NCBI GenBank assembly: GCA_021292105.1
Contig: CM037870.1
Location: 61,964,167-62,028,166, forward strand
Length of the DNA: 64,000 nt
Origin: Anadara kagoshimensis
Taxonomy: Eukaryota; Mollusca; Bivalvia; Arcoida; Arcidae
Reading direction: 5' to 3'
Positions 1 through 14,000 of the stretch are shown here, piece after piece (within the stretch, counting starts at the first letter, position 1; the number at the start of each line of letters is the position of its first letter). The translations under genes were made by a program, and so were the position numbers. A model generated the notes under the pieces. The model saw only the letters and a list, made by a program, of their open reading frames with translations, made no database searches and was not told the origin of the DNA.

Positions 1-1091
1 CAGAAATGTTTTGGCACGGCTTCAGTTTGGATTGAAGTACATTCTTATATTTGTTAGCTTTAGTTACAGAGGAAATGAGATTAGCTCATTACTAGAAGGT
101 GTGACATAGAAGATGTTGAAATTAATTATTTTTACTGCCATATGAGATGATGTAATGGTATTTTTATTGTGTGTACATGTAACATCCATTTATTGGTACA
201 TGTGTTTTTATGTTTCATAAATGAATCTTTAATAATATTTGCTGGTATTCTCTGATTTGAAATTTTTATTACAGTATTTCCTCGATTAAAATCTGCACTA
301 AAACTTTCTCGACAAAATTAAAAAAAAATAATAATAAATTAAATAAAAAAAATAAATAAATAAAAATTTGAGAAAGGTTGGTGGGTTGAGGGTGAAATTG
401 TCTGTCTAGGATTAAATGAACAATGAAAATACAAATGTTGATGAAGTGAAGTTGAGTACCTGGGGTAGTGGTGATTTATCTTCCAGTCAAGAATCTTTCA
501 CTTATATTCAGTTGACCAGTACTGGGATAAGGAATATAATTGGAGTAAAAAAAACATCAATCTTTAGCTAGCAAACTGACAAACATTTTGACATGGAAGT
601 GTCTGTGTGGGGTTCAAAGCTAGACAGTAAAAGGCACAATGATCTGTGAGTTACACTGTAGATCACTTGGTCCTGTAATAAAGCAGAACCTTTTTGGTTG
701 AAATATGCCCAGAGACCTTAAAACGCAGGTCTAAATGGATAAGTGGCCTTTAACTATAGTGGGATGTCATGTTCATAGAAATCTTTGGCTATAGTATAAG
801 GGAGAAAACTCTTACAACATTCCATGCACAGGAGGCCAAGTTATGCAAACTAAATATAGCTTAGTATATGCTCCCTGCCCATGGTTTTATAAGAATTAAG
901 ACAATTTTCTGATAATTAAGGATTTGCTGATTTAATAATTGACAAAAAATCTAAAACCATATTATTATACTGTAGTATATTGTTATGTGGAGAAGACACA
1001 GGGTAAGCATCCAGCCATTGATATTTGTCTGTTTTACAGAATTTTTTATACTTTTGCCTCCTGATTTTACCATTGTCATACTGTTTATATT
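1..1091. other. No gene seen; AT-rich intron or upstream DNA
   Basis: No exon with phase matching the supervillin exon at 4865 was found. A region around 570-700 (GGGTTCAAAGCTAG...GATCACTTGGTCC) looks like an old reverse-oriented copy of the tRNA-like SINE family. Confidence 0.5.
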
Positions 1092-1348
1092 CGCTCATCT
1101 GCTGTACATTGAATTTGCTCAACTGCTGTACATTGAATTTGCTCAACCCATGTGGATTTGCTTGTCTGCTGTTAATTGGACTTGCTCATCCACTGTAAAT
1201 TGGACTTGCTCGTCTGCTGTAAATTAGACTTGCTCATCCACAGTACATTGAATTTGTTTGTCCAATTTACATTGGATTTGCTCAACCGCGTAGATTTGCT
1301 TGTCTGCTGTAAATTGGACTTGCTCATCCACAGTACATTGGATTTGGT
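1092..1348. repeat. About 24-bp minisatellite
   Basis: Around ten diverged units of the type CTGCTGTAAATTGGACTTGCTCAT / CTGTACATTGAATTTGCTCA. Open frames through it on both strands come from the repeat and have no coding features. Confidence 0.9.
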
Positions 1349-2316
1349 AACCTTTATTTTGTTTCCATCAATACAATGTATTTTGTATTTGTATATTGTT
1401 GCCATATCATTTGTCAATTTTGACTTGCCATTCCTCTACCCTAAAAAACCAGAAGACTTTACCTTGTAATTGTATTTATCCCACATATTGTTTAATGTTG
1501 TAGAGAGATTGTTGTGTGTCAATCATGAAAAATATGTGATTACATAGGCATTTAGCAGTCAAGATTGCTGTAACTAAAGTGTCTACCATAGTATTTGCTT
1601 CATTTTAGAAGATCAAAACTTTTTCACATTAGGATTTGTCTGGAATGAGATTCAATATAGGCCAGTGAGAAGCATGGTGTTCTATATATTAGTGCTCTAG
1701 ACCATTCGGCTGCTTAAATTTGGCCATTACAAGCTTCAGGAAACTTTAAGATTTACATTTAGGTAGCCATAGAACCTGTTTTTTATCAGCTGTAATTACT
1801 GTTGTCAGTTTTTGTAGATGTTGTAGTTAGTATATAATATTGAATCATTGTTAGTGCTAAGCTCTTTTCATGCTACATCACCCGGTACCTACAAACTAGC
1901 TATATTAGTAAACATTTTAAAGCAGACATTTTAGATTTCATTAATCATAAAATTCAAAAATGTTCTTTATTTTGAAATCCTTGTCTCTGCAGTAGTCGTT
2001 TTTGAAATTGACCTGTAAGTCTGCAAAAATATTTCCTCAGAATTTTAGATAAGAATTACTACTTGTGGTAACAGACAAGGAAATCTCAACCTGAATTGTA
2101 ATATATTTGTCTGGAAATATCTAGGAAATCTCAACCTGAATTGTACTTATTGTAATATATTTGGTCTAGAACAAGGCAGCAGCAAAGATTCCACTTTACC
2201 ACAAAATACATCAATTCTAAAATGTTGTCAACCATCAATACAACTCTAATTTCATTCAAATCAAAAATCGTGGTGGGGAAAAGGGGGTGCAACGGCAATA
2301 TCTTTCACCACTTTTT

Positions 2317-3315
2317 AGCTCACCTGAGCACAAAGTGCTCAAGTGAGCTATTGTGATCAGTCTTTGTCCGTCGTGCGTCGTGCATCAACTTTTCATTGTT
2401 AACACTCTAGAGGCCACAGTTTTTGTTATATCTTCATCAAACTTGTCCAGAACAATGTTCAGGTCAAAAGCTAAGTCAAGTTCATATATGGAATGTGTTG
2501 GATCAATAAGTAGGTCACTAGGTCAAATCAAAGAAAAACCTTGTTAACACTCTAGAGTCCATAGTTTTTGTCCAAACTTCATATAATTTGTCCAGAACAA
2601 CGTTCATGACCAAAGCAAGGTCAAGTTCGTATATGGGTCATGTTGGATCAATAAGTAGGTCACTAGGCCAAATCATAGAAAAACCTTGTTAACACTCTAG
2701 AGTCCATATTTTTTGTCCAATCTTCATATAATTTGTCAAGAACGATGTTCATGACCAAAGCAAGGTCAAGTTTGTATATGGGTTGTGTTGGGTCAATAAG
2801 TAGGTCACTAGGTCAAATCATAGAAAAACCTTGTTAACACTTCAGAGTCCATATTTTTTGTCCAATCTTCATATAATTTGTCCAGAACGATGTTCATGAC
2901 CAAAGCAAAAGTTCATATATCGTTAGTGTTGGGTCAATAAGTAGGTCACTAGGTCATATCATATAAAAACCTTATTAACACTCTAGAGTCCATATTTTTT
3001 GTCCAATCTTCATATAATTTGCCCAGAACGATGTTCATGACAAAAGCTAAGTCAAGTTTGTATATGGGTCATGTTGGATCAATAAGTAGGTCACTAGGTC
3101 AAATCATAGAAAACCTTGCTAACACTTTAGAGTCCATGTTTTCTGTCCAATCTTCGTATAATTTGTCAAGAACAATGTTCAGGACAAAAGCTAGGTCAAG
3201 TTCATATTAACTTATAATGAATTCTGTTAATCCTCTATTCATGACATTATTGGAAATATGTGTAGAATTCAATTTATTCTCAGGTGAGCGCCAGGGCCTC
3301 ATGGCCCTCTTGTTT
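2317..3315. mobile_element. Interspersed element with six about 145-bp tandem core units
   Basis: Left end AGCTCACCTGAGCAC...GTGCTCAAGTGAGCT is palindromic and is followed by GTCCGTCGTGCGTCGT. Six core units start at AACACTCTAGAG near 2401, 2546, 2691, 2836, 2977 and 3121. The right end is CTCAGGTGAGCGCCAGGG plus a palindrome and CTCTTGTTT. No transposase is present. Layout resembles non-autonomous tandem-core elements of bivalves (pearl/Helentron-like); the class is inference. Confidence 0.8.
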
Positions 3316-4864
3316 AAGGATTTTTCCATCTGAGATGCAAGAAAATCAGTATCATATTTGTATTTGAAAGCATATATAATGAATAAATTTGACAATGGAG
3401 ACATGTACACATGTTCAAGTCCTTGTCTCTGCAGCAGTCAGATAATCCTAGTCATCAAAGTGTTTTGACAGTGTCTTCTTCCTGTTATTACAACCCTTGT
3501 TGTCATGAGTTAAGATTTAAACTTGTTGATAACTTCCTATATTTTCTCCCGGTAGTGTCTTACAGATGTCCTGTAAAATTGTGTAACTAAAATCTAATAT
3601 TATGTGTTTATTTACTGTCGGTATCGTCATTGTCATCATTACGACATCAGCCATGTTTGTTATACGCTGGCTATTCGGGTAAGAATATTTGTAATACTTC
3701 CCATTGACATTACTTTGCACTTTTACTTGTTAGTTCCTTCTATAGTTTATATTACATGTATGCAGTATTTTTAAAAATTTCATTGATTTCATATTAAGCT
3801 TTATCTGTTAGGCAATCAAATTATGCAGGGAATTGTTACTTTATAAATCCTTGGATATAGATTGAATCACAAAAAGTTATTTTTGCAAACATTAAAAAAA
3901 ATTTATTTGCAAGCTAATTTTAATTTTTTTTTTTTCAAAAGTTGATTTAACTAGAGAGGACAGGAAAAATGTCAAAAAATAATTAAGACATGTGAACATC
4001 TTTGTCCAGTTACTGTATGCTCAAATGCTTTGGTAAAGTGATGAGATTCTGGTTGAAAACTATCTTTCTCATTCCTGCAAACAAAAACTACCTAATGTTT
4101 GGAATTCATAACCAACCAGACAATCTGGAGGAAGTTTCCTTGCTTTTGTTTAGACAACCGGGATCTTATCTTGAGACTGGACAGCACATTTTAGTAACTT
4201 ATGATCTGATAAAGAGTTAGAACTGATACACTTGTTTGGTTTAGTAATTACTGAATGATCTAACAAGCTATAATGATATATTATTACAGTATTTATATAT
4301 AATATATAACACATGTCCAGTTGGCTCTGATGATGGTCATACCAAGGCCCCTCAGTCATCACATCATCACAGTTACTATTGGTCAGTCTGTCTGTATTAT
4401 AATATGTGTGTCTCATTGTTGACCAGTGAGTAAGGTTTAACAGATCTATGTACATACAAGATGCTGGATGTATCGTTCGTGTAAGTTTTCTTTTTGATCT
4501 TTCTGAAAAGCTGAAACAAATGTAAAAAAAACGAAAAAAAAAAAAAAACAGTTGTCTGAATTTTTTCTGAAAATTTTGTGAATTTGGGAAGATTTTACAT
4601 TTTCAGAATGAATTACCGGTAAGAATTTTCAGACAAAATTCAGAATGTAAATTAAGGTGTTCAGAAAAATGCAGTAAGAAAACAAGGGACATTATGATCC
4701 GACATTTGGCCAAACAAATGGTGCTGACAAATCAAGGATTTGCTGTACATTGTTAAAAATTATACAAGATAATTATAATAAAGAGTCCTATTTAAAAATT
4801 CTGAAAGAAGTTATAAGATTTTGTCTTTCCACAAATTTGACAAATATTTGGTGTTCCATTGTAG
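3316..4864. other. No gene seen
   Basis: AT-rich sequence with scattered short open frames that have no codon pattern or family match. Lies upstream of the first supervillin exon I could place. Confidence 0.5.
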
Positions 4865-5053
4865 GAGAGAAAAAGAAATCAAGAAGTCTGTGGGTGAGGA
4901 AGAAGAGGATGAGGAGGACAAGGGAGGATTGAAACTGTCTATGACTGAACGTATCTTCCAGATGGAGAACCTCATTGAAGAAACTAGCAGCAAATCATGT
5001 CCTATCACACCAAGGTCAAAATCTGGAACTGTCACACCAAAACTGAAAACTAG
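4865..5053 (+). CDS. SVIL: Supervillin exon 1 of those seen
   Basis: Acceptor TTGTAG before 4865 and donor AG|GTTAGT after 5053. 189 nt, phase 2 to phase 2. Encodes an acidic stretch ([13 protein letters not shown]), then [14 protein letters not shown] and a Ser/Thr-Pro segment with ITPR and VTPK. Probably disordered. The first base completes a codon from an exon upstream that I did not find. Confidence 0.8.
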
Positions 5054-8000
5054 GTTAGTGTAAAACATAAGATATAAATCTAAAATTCATTAAAAAAAAA
5101 ATAAAACATACATTTATACAGTAAAATTTCATTATAATGCCCACTCATTAACTTTGGCACCTGTACATGTCACCACACTTATTTTTAAGCCCACAATTAA
5201 TTGTTTTTGTATTTTTCCTTTTTCTATAAGGCTCCGGTGATTTTATACTGCCAAAAACAGACTGAACAAATAATGGCAAAGAATGGCGGTTTTACTGTAT
5301 ATTTTTACAAACCTGCTTTGAAATACCAGAATTTTTTTATCTAGATTATTCTTTGTTTAAGTTATTTGAACCTATATATAAAGGTTGTCTGCCCATAAAG
5401 GCCACTTTTACTACTTTCCTTTGGTGGCCATCATATGCAAGATTGACTGTATTTGAAAACATTAGGAAAATGTTTAATAATAAATGCATGACTTTAAAAT
5501 CAATTGATGGTTTGCAATTATTCATTGTTCTTGTTGCATAAAAATGCATAATTATGTGTGACAGTTGGGTTGATCACAGGAAGTGATGTCAAATTTAACA
5601 CCAATGCTATTTATATCATTCACATCATAATCCCCTTTCCTTTTATTTTCACTGGATATAAAATTGCATAATTCTATTTCTAATGCAAACATTGTGTAAA
5701 CAGACTTTTGATTGTAGCCTGGCCACAGTAAAATCTCAGTTCTATGGTCCCTGTTAAAAGGTTGCTATCTAGGTTACATTTATGTAATGTATCTCTATCT
5801 GTATATGCCGGTACATTTGATGATTACATTCTCTATCTGTATATGCCGGTACATTTGATGATTACATTCTCTATCTGTATATGCCGGTACATTTGATGAT
5901 TACATTTATGTAATGTATCTCTATCTGTATATGCCGGTACATTTGATGATTACATTTATGTAATGTATCTCTATCTGTATATGCCGGTACATTTGATTTT
6001 CGTGTACAAACCATAATGATGTAACTCATCATTATAAACAGAGATGTTGTTATATTTAAATTTTGATTGAAATTAATTTTACTGTTATTGGAGATACATT
6101 TGCATTTGCAATATAAATATTTGATTTCCACAATCAGTTGAAATGATAGTAATTCTGGAATGGTTGCGGAAACTGGTGTGCTGCAGAAAACGACCGACGT
6201 TTGGCAAATGACCTGTCAACATCTTTTGATATGTTTTATCAGAACTATTCTGTTCATAGGATCTTGAATGTAATAATTTGAAATTTTCGTTAAAAATTGC
6301 TGTTATTTTTGGAATAGCGTTTGTGTTCCTTGTCATGTGACTAGCTTGATTTTGTGATTATCTTGTACAAAAACAATCTTTTATTCTTTTTTGTTTCTTC
6401 CCCATAGTGTCATTTTAACATCTGCAATAAAAAGCACTGTGATTTGTAAGCTGTTGCTTTTGACCACTCGATCACTATATCAGATTAAGATTAAGTTGCA
6501 ACGAGGAACCTGAAGACTACCGGTAGTCATATTTCATGTTTACTTGTTACCAACAAGTACTATAAGAATGTCTGTATGTATGTGTGTACATGTCTGGTAC
6601 AGTGATAACAGTTTGGCAAATATTCTAAGTCCTGGGCCAGAAAACAATCATTAAGATAGAGAATCCAGTGTTATGAGTGGTTATTGTTATGATTTGCTGT
6701 GATATGATGATTTATTTTGGTCGTGTCCAATGTTTGTGGTTCTAAGACACAACACCATTTTTAGGGATGGTTAAGTTCTTGATTTGTTTATATCGTTGCA
6801 GGTAAGTTTGAAGGTAATATATACTATTTTATTGACTTGTAAAACATTAAACAGGAGTATATGGAAAAAAGAGATAATTGGGATACCATGAGAATTAGTG
6901 ATTTTAGTTTTATGCTTGTATCTAATTAACTAGCTTTTGGGGTTTTGCATTGTTGGGAAATTAAATCATGACAGAAATTTAAATTTTGACAAAGTGTGGA
7001 ATATTCTTGAATGAGAGAAAATATTCTTGACCATACCATTATTCTTTAGAATCACTTTTGTAATATACATTACAAAGCTGTTCCACAAAAAATGTTCCAT
7101 TCTTAGAGTTAAAAATCTATATTTTTCCAAAATATGTTGGGCCAGTTTTCCTAATTTGTATAAATCAAGTTCAAAATGGTAGCTTTAACATTTCTAACAT
7201 AGAGTGCTGAAAGGAATGCAGCAACATTAATTTTCCCCAATTCCATGAGCCAAAGTCCCAATACTAAAATGGCTCTGGTTTAGATAGGGAAGTTCTTATA
7301 TTCCCTTACCTACTTCTTCGACCCACCCACCCACATCTCATCTTTTTTTATCTGTACACACCATATTTTTACCAACCCACCTATCTCTGGTGTTTTTTAT
7401 ATCTTTACGTCCCATCTTTGACCCACCCACCCATCTCTGGTCTTTTTTCCATCTTTATGTCCAATCTTTGACCCACCCACCCTCCCATTTCTATTTGTTG
7501 TTTATCAGTATAATACTTACAGTTGATCCATGACATTTTCATCATCATATGTACAATAAATTATGTGGTTTGTTGGTGCATGTATATATAACTGATAATG
7601 ACAATTACATATCTCTACACAGTAGTACTGTTGGGAATTATCAGTAACACCAAACAAATACTGTGTTTTTACCATTATACACATCTCTCACTCTGCTACT
7701 GTACATTTCATATACATAGACTGTTATTTTTCGCACTTATTAAAAACAGTGTAAAGCTGTTTGTGTGTGGTTTTACAGCATAAAATAAGAACTTTTTAAC
7801 AGAAATCTTGTATTTGAAGGACAGAATTGTTTGTCAATTTGTCTGCAGCTGATTTTATTAATGGTAAGATGCATAGTATAAATCTTCATTTTTAATACAC
7901 CCACTTCCAGAAACTGGACATATTATAAGGTGTTGTTCGTCTGTCTGTCTATCCATTCATCTGTAACAGTGTGTCCAGTCTATCCTCCATATCTGTTGAA

Positions 8001-11000
8001 GATGGTTTAACTAAACTTGGTAAACATGATTACAAGGATATGACACAAAAATCACTTCAGTTGGTAATATGCTTTCAGTATAAAGTAAGTTTCTAAGTGC
8101 AGAAAAAGCTCTGTCAGTAATAATTTTTATGTCACAGATATTTCAAAGTAATAATCTTTTCTTTTATTTTAAATTTTGGCAGAAATGGAAACATAACTCC
8201 AAAGTCCCAGTTCAGTTTTGATGAAAAACTACCGTCCCATGTGTCTGGAGAACAGCTCATCGAAAAATTAGCACACTTGGTGGATAAAAAAGGCGACAGT
8301 TTGGTAGAAAGGCGCAAACAGTTCCAGAAACGTAACCGTGATGACTGGCGCACTCGTACTCAGCCTGTTACACTTGAAGAAATTCAGGAAGCAGATGGGT
8401 AAATGATTTTGTTGATCACGAAAAAATTTAGGATTAAAAGGGGGGATAACTCTTAAATCTAACATCACACCATTTTATCCATGTGCTCATAATTATTTTT
8501 GTAAAATAGTTAAGCTCTAGATTTTATTGTGAAATTATCAATTTTGACCGTCACTGGAGTCAACCTATGCATCACATGCATTAGGATTTAAGGGAGATAA
8601 CTCTTTAATGTACACCGAATGCCAATCAATTGAGATTACACTTTTTGATTTTGAGGTTACGACTGTTGATGTTGACAACAATTTGTTGGTTTTCAAACTA
8701 GTTGAGTAAGAATTTTATCTACATGGGTGAAGATGAAATATTTTAACCAATCAGACAGCTAGATTTTTTTAAATGGGTATCGTATAGATGTAATATTTTA
8801 ATCAATCAAAAAACTGGATTGATCTAAATGAGTTTAGATGAACTATTTTTGAGACAACTGGATTTTGACAAATTTTGATTTTTCAATTTTTAGGTTAGAG
8901 TCTGTCAGGACGTTCAGGTCAGAAGTACTGCGGAAGGCTTCGACAAATATGTTTGAAAATTTGAACAAACAATCCAAAGCTCCTGTAGGAAAAAAACGAA
9001 TTTCCACAGCATTTTCATCGGGAAAAAGTTCGACGTTCTCGTGGGGAACGTTATAAGACACTTCCTGTGACATTAGCAGAACTTAATGCCATTCCTGAAG
9101 GTGAAAGGTCTGATATTAATACGCTTCAGAAAAAAGTTCAAATGTTTGGTGTACGCGATTCAAAAGCAGACTCTGGGATTTTATCCGGATCAGAAATGGA
9201 CAGAGATTCTCTGGCATCAGATTGTAGTTTACGAAGTTTGTCGATAGAAATGGATATTAGTGAGGATGATCCTGCTAGGTTAAGTGTTTCAGCAAAAGCA
9301 TCCATGTTTAAACAGATTGAAGAGAAAGAGAAAAGTAAGGCAGAGAAAAAATCAGCCAGTGGTGCTAAGAGGTATATCGATAGAAAGAAACGGGAACGAT
9401 CTCGTACACAGCCTGTCACTGAAGATGAAGTTAAAACAGCTGCCGAGTATGGTCACACAGAGACCAAGAAAGCTGAAAGTATGGGAGATCTAACTTCAGG
9501 TGATACCATCGAGCAGTTAAAGGCAGAAAGTAAAGAGAAATCTGACTTAGATGACGAGTTATCAAGGTATGTAGACAATAAATACAGTAATCTAGTTGAC
9601 GAGTTATCAAGGTATGTAGACAATAAATACAGTAATCTAGTTGACGAGTTATCAAGGTATGTAGACAATAAATACAGTAATCTAGTTGAAATATAAAGGG
9701 AGGGACATTTGAAACGTGTCTTTCCAGACAAGTGGTCTTAATGTAGAAGTGGTTGCTATAGCATATATGTTTCAATAAATGTTAACTTTGCATTTGTGTG
9801 CATAATAACAGGCCCATATTTTTGAGAGGTTGTAGTTGCAAGGAGTGCAGGGGTTCAAAAGTCATCAAGTCAGAAGTCCAAGACCTATAGGTATTACACT
9901 GTACTTTCCATTCCAAAACATAATTTAGAACCCCAGTATTGAAATGATATTAACACCGTGTTGTAAACTTTATAAAAATCACATTAGCTTCATATATACA
10001 TGTATTTCATTCACATACATGTAACAATGACTACCGGTGTATTGTGAGAAACTTTACGGATAATGTAGATCATATCAAAAGTCCCATGATATTGTGAAAA
10101 AGCCCCACAGTCAAATACTAGTAAACGTGAATCAATTAGCCATCGCTGAGAAAAGTCCCATGATATTGTTAAAAAGCCCCACAGTTAACTACTAGTAAAT
10201 GTGAATCAATTAGCCATTGAACCAGCTTTGAAGTTATGAATTAAGGAAACAGGCTATAGATATAGATATGACCTATTTAGTGTTATTTACATCACGTGAC
10301 CTAGAAAATTTTACTTAGTACACATTTCTCATTTGTCTGGTAAGTACCGGTAGATATGATATCTAAATCTGCTGTCGATATTTTTATTATTAATTTTTTT
10401 CTTGCCAGTTATTAAGGGATTAATTTTAGCAGGGGCTCAACAGCTGTGTTCATTCTAGGATTTTTCAGTTGGGGAAAATCTTCTAAAATATCATAATATC
10501 AATTTTTTCAATTCATGTAATGTTAACTATGACCCACTAAGGCCTTAACAATGAGACTATTTGGCAAAAAAAGGGATCAATGCCCCCATGGCCCCTTCTA
10601 GAATGAACATGCACTGAGTAGCCCATTGTTCCTAAAATTCAGTCTAGGCCCCCTAATATTAACTAATATCAGATGAGCTATTGCTATCCATCTTCGTCCG
10701 TCGTGCGTCGTGCGTCGTCCGTCGTCCGTCATGCGTAAACTTTTTACATTTTAATCTTCTCCTCCAAAACCACTGGGCCAAATTTAATGAAACTTGGTAA
10801 CCATCATGCCTGGGTGAAGCCCTCTCAGATTTGCACAAATGAAGGAGTTATGTCCCCTTGGGGCCCCATAAGGGGGGAAATAGTGAAAAACTTTAAAAAT
10901 CTTCTCCTCTGAATCTACAAGACATATACCTTATTTATTTCATATATAACATCCTTAGGTCATCTAGTTTCAGATTTGCACAAATGGTAGCCATGGGGCT

Positions 11001-14000
11001 CAAAATGGGGAAATGGTAAGGTGCTGAGTGGGGAAATTGCTAAAAATTATGTATTTGTCAATATATCTTGAAAACTATTAACTTTTTGTATAGGCATGTA
11101 TATTAGAATATTGTAGGTATTGACATGATGATCATTTTGATATATGATTAAAGGTCATATGTTGAAAGGTCAAGGTCACGGCTGCAAAAGAAGACTGAAA
11201 TTGCTAATTATCTTGAAAACTATTAACTTTTTGTATAGGCATGTATATTAGAATATTGTAGGTATTGACTTGATGATCATTTTGATATATGGTTCAAGGT
11301 CATATGTTGAAAGGTCAAGGTCACAGCTGCAAAAGAAAACTGAAATTGCTAATTATCTTGACAACTATTAACTTTTTGTATAGGCATGTATATAATATAT
11401 TGTAGGTATTGACATGACAATCACTTTGATATATGGTTCAAGGTCATATTTTCAAAGGTCAAGGTCACAGCTGCAAAGAAGACTTAAATTGCTAATTATC
11501 TTGAAAACTATTAACTTTTTGTATAGGCATGTATATTAGAATATTGTAGGTATTGGCCTATCAATCATTTTGATATATGAATGAAGGTCATAGGTTTAAA
11601 GGTCAAGGTCATAGCTGCGAACGAATATTTAAATGGTTAATTATCTCAAAAACTATAAACTTTTTGTATAGGCATGTATATTAGAATATTGTAGGTATTG
11701 GGCTATCGATCATTTTGATATATGAATGAAGGTCATAGGTTTAAAGGTCAAGGTCATAGATGCAAATGAATACTTAAAAGGTTAATTATCTCAAAAACTA
11801 TAAACTTTTTGTATAGGCATGTATATTGGAATAAGGTATGTATTGGCCTAACGATCATTTTGATATATGAATGAAGGTCATAGGTTTAAAGGTCAAGGTT
11901 ATAGATGCAAATGAATATTTAAATGGTTAATTATCTCAAAAACTATAAACTTTTTGTATAGGCATGTATATTGGAATAAGGTACGTATTGGCCTAACGGT
12001 CATTTTGATATATGAATGAAGGTCATAGGTTCAAAGGTCAAGGTCATAGACACAAACGAATACTTAAATGGTTAATTATCTCAAAAACTATAAACTTTTT
12101 GTATAGGCATTTGCACAACAATCATTTTGATATATGAATGAAGGTCATAGGTTTAAAGGTCAAGGTCATAGATGCAAACGAATACTTAAATGGTTAATTA
12201 TCTCAAAAACTATAAACTCTTTGTATAGGCATGTATATTGGAATACTGTAGGTATTGGCCTAATGCACATTTAAATATACAGATGTTTTAGCTGTTTATA
12301 AATAATATATTGTAGCTAGACTTTAAATATGTTATATATAGCATACTTATATAATAATTATTATAATTAATTTGCAAAAATACTTGCATATTATTGGCCC
12401 TTACTGCTGAAAATTTTGATATTCTCTTTTATTAATGTCATTGACCATTGAACCTCTGCATAAGATATGTACTCTTCTTCAGGTGAGCGTTAAGGCCCAT
12501 GGGCCTCTTGTTGTTTTACTTCTGAATTTTTTAAGCTAAGCTGGGTCCCTAACTCAAAATAGTCAAAATAGTTAAGCTTGAAAATAGAGTCAAAATAATT
12601 GAGCTTCATCCCTGATATAGTTTAATTACAAGGTTATATAATTGATTTTCTTCATCTGGACCATGCAGTGTCAGGTTTCCTTTTGACTTATAACTATCTT
12701 TAAATATTTAATTTTCTTAGAATTAAATTTCAGAGTAAAAACTTGATAACAAGATAATTTTTTATCTGATATCAATAACACTATAAATTATTACGATAAT
12801 AATTTATTTATGAGGCTTTTATCATTTAGTTTACAGGTAATCACAAGAGTTTATATATTTAAATTTTTAAATTGATATATAAATCAAGGATAGCCATGAC
12901 TATTAAAATACTTTAATCTTTAGTTTAAAAATTGGTCATGCTCAGTTACTCCTGTTGATCTGATAAGATTTTGTATCCGTGAATATAGTGGTCACTCCTT
13001 TGGATACTGGTCACATTATACCAGCTATTTACTTATGTTATACATGGTAAAACCACTAGTCTCAGGTACCACATGGTCTGAATTACTTATCTAATTTTAG
13101 TTTTATATTCTAATAACAATTTTGATAGATTTTTATACCTGTAGAGTTGACAAAAACTTAAAATTTGAATGCCATATAATTGATAATACAAATTAATAAC
13201 TTCAAACTATGGTAATTAATTCTTACAATAAAACATGTTTAAGCATCTACTTCAATATTAAGACCACCTGTCCATTAGGATCATTAGTTTAAGGTCCCTC
13301 TGCTTCCTACTTCAATCAAAACAAGCTGTATTGTAAAGACCATTTGTACATAAGTACCAGTGTTTTAAGGTCCCATTGCTTGATATTTCAACCAGATATA
13401 ACCTCTATATAAAGACAATCTGTCAATTAAGACCAGTGTTTTAAGTTTACTTTGATTTATATTTCAATCAAAACAACCTGTTTATAAAGGGCACCTGTCT
13501 GTAGAGTCTTTAGGTCCTTAATTTACATGGCCTTATAATACAGGTGATGCAGTCAAAATAAAAAGAAGGCTTCTATTTTTGATTAAATTAGGCCATATAA
13601 ACATGACTTGTCTACTTGGAGTGTGGGAGTAAATAACATTTGATATATTTTATTTGTCAACAAACATTTATCTGTCACACACATGTACTAAAATACATAC
13701 AGGACACATGTTGATATCAAACCCAGACACATTTATAAATAGGTAGGTACACACATACAAAAATTAACAGACATCAATACACAAGCATGTACAGGACACA
13801 TGTTATACACAAATACACATTAAGCTAATCTAACAACTAAATCAACTTCATCACCAGGGCAAACTTAGAATGTATCTATGGTAGGTTAGCTAGCTGAGTC
13901 AGGTCAATATTGGATCTCTTTAATTATTGTACATTTGTAAAATTATTGAATATTCCATATAAATGAGTCAAATGATAAAGTCAAACAAGAAATACATTTA

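Noticed and set aside
1092..1469. Small genes with repeated DLLVCCKL or SKSNLQQT peptides
   Set aside because: The peptides are translations of a 24-bp minisatellite in both directions.
4002..4455. Frames of 72 and 101 residues before the first supervillin exon
   Set aside because: No splice sites in the phase needed, no motif of the family, AT-rich codon use.
8986..9010. A 25-bp intron GTAGGAAAA...TTCCACAG that would restore frame in exon 3
   Set aside because: Far below any workable spliceosomal intron length here, and a single-base change in the A7 tract explains the frames equally well.
9431..9775. Minus-strand frames of 92-114 residues opposite exon 3
   Set aside because: They are shadows of the supervillin coding frame and the 45-bp repeat.
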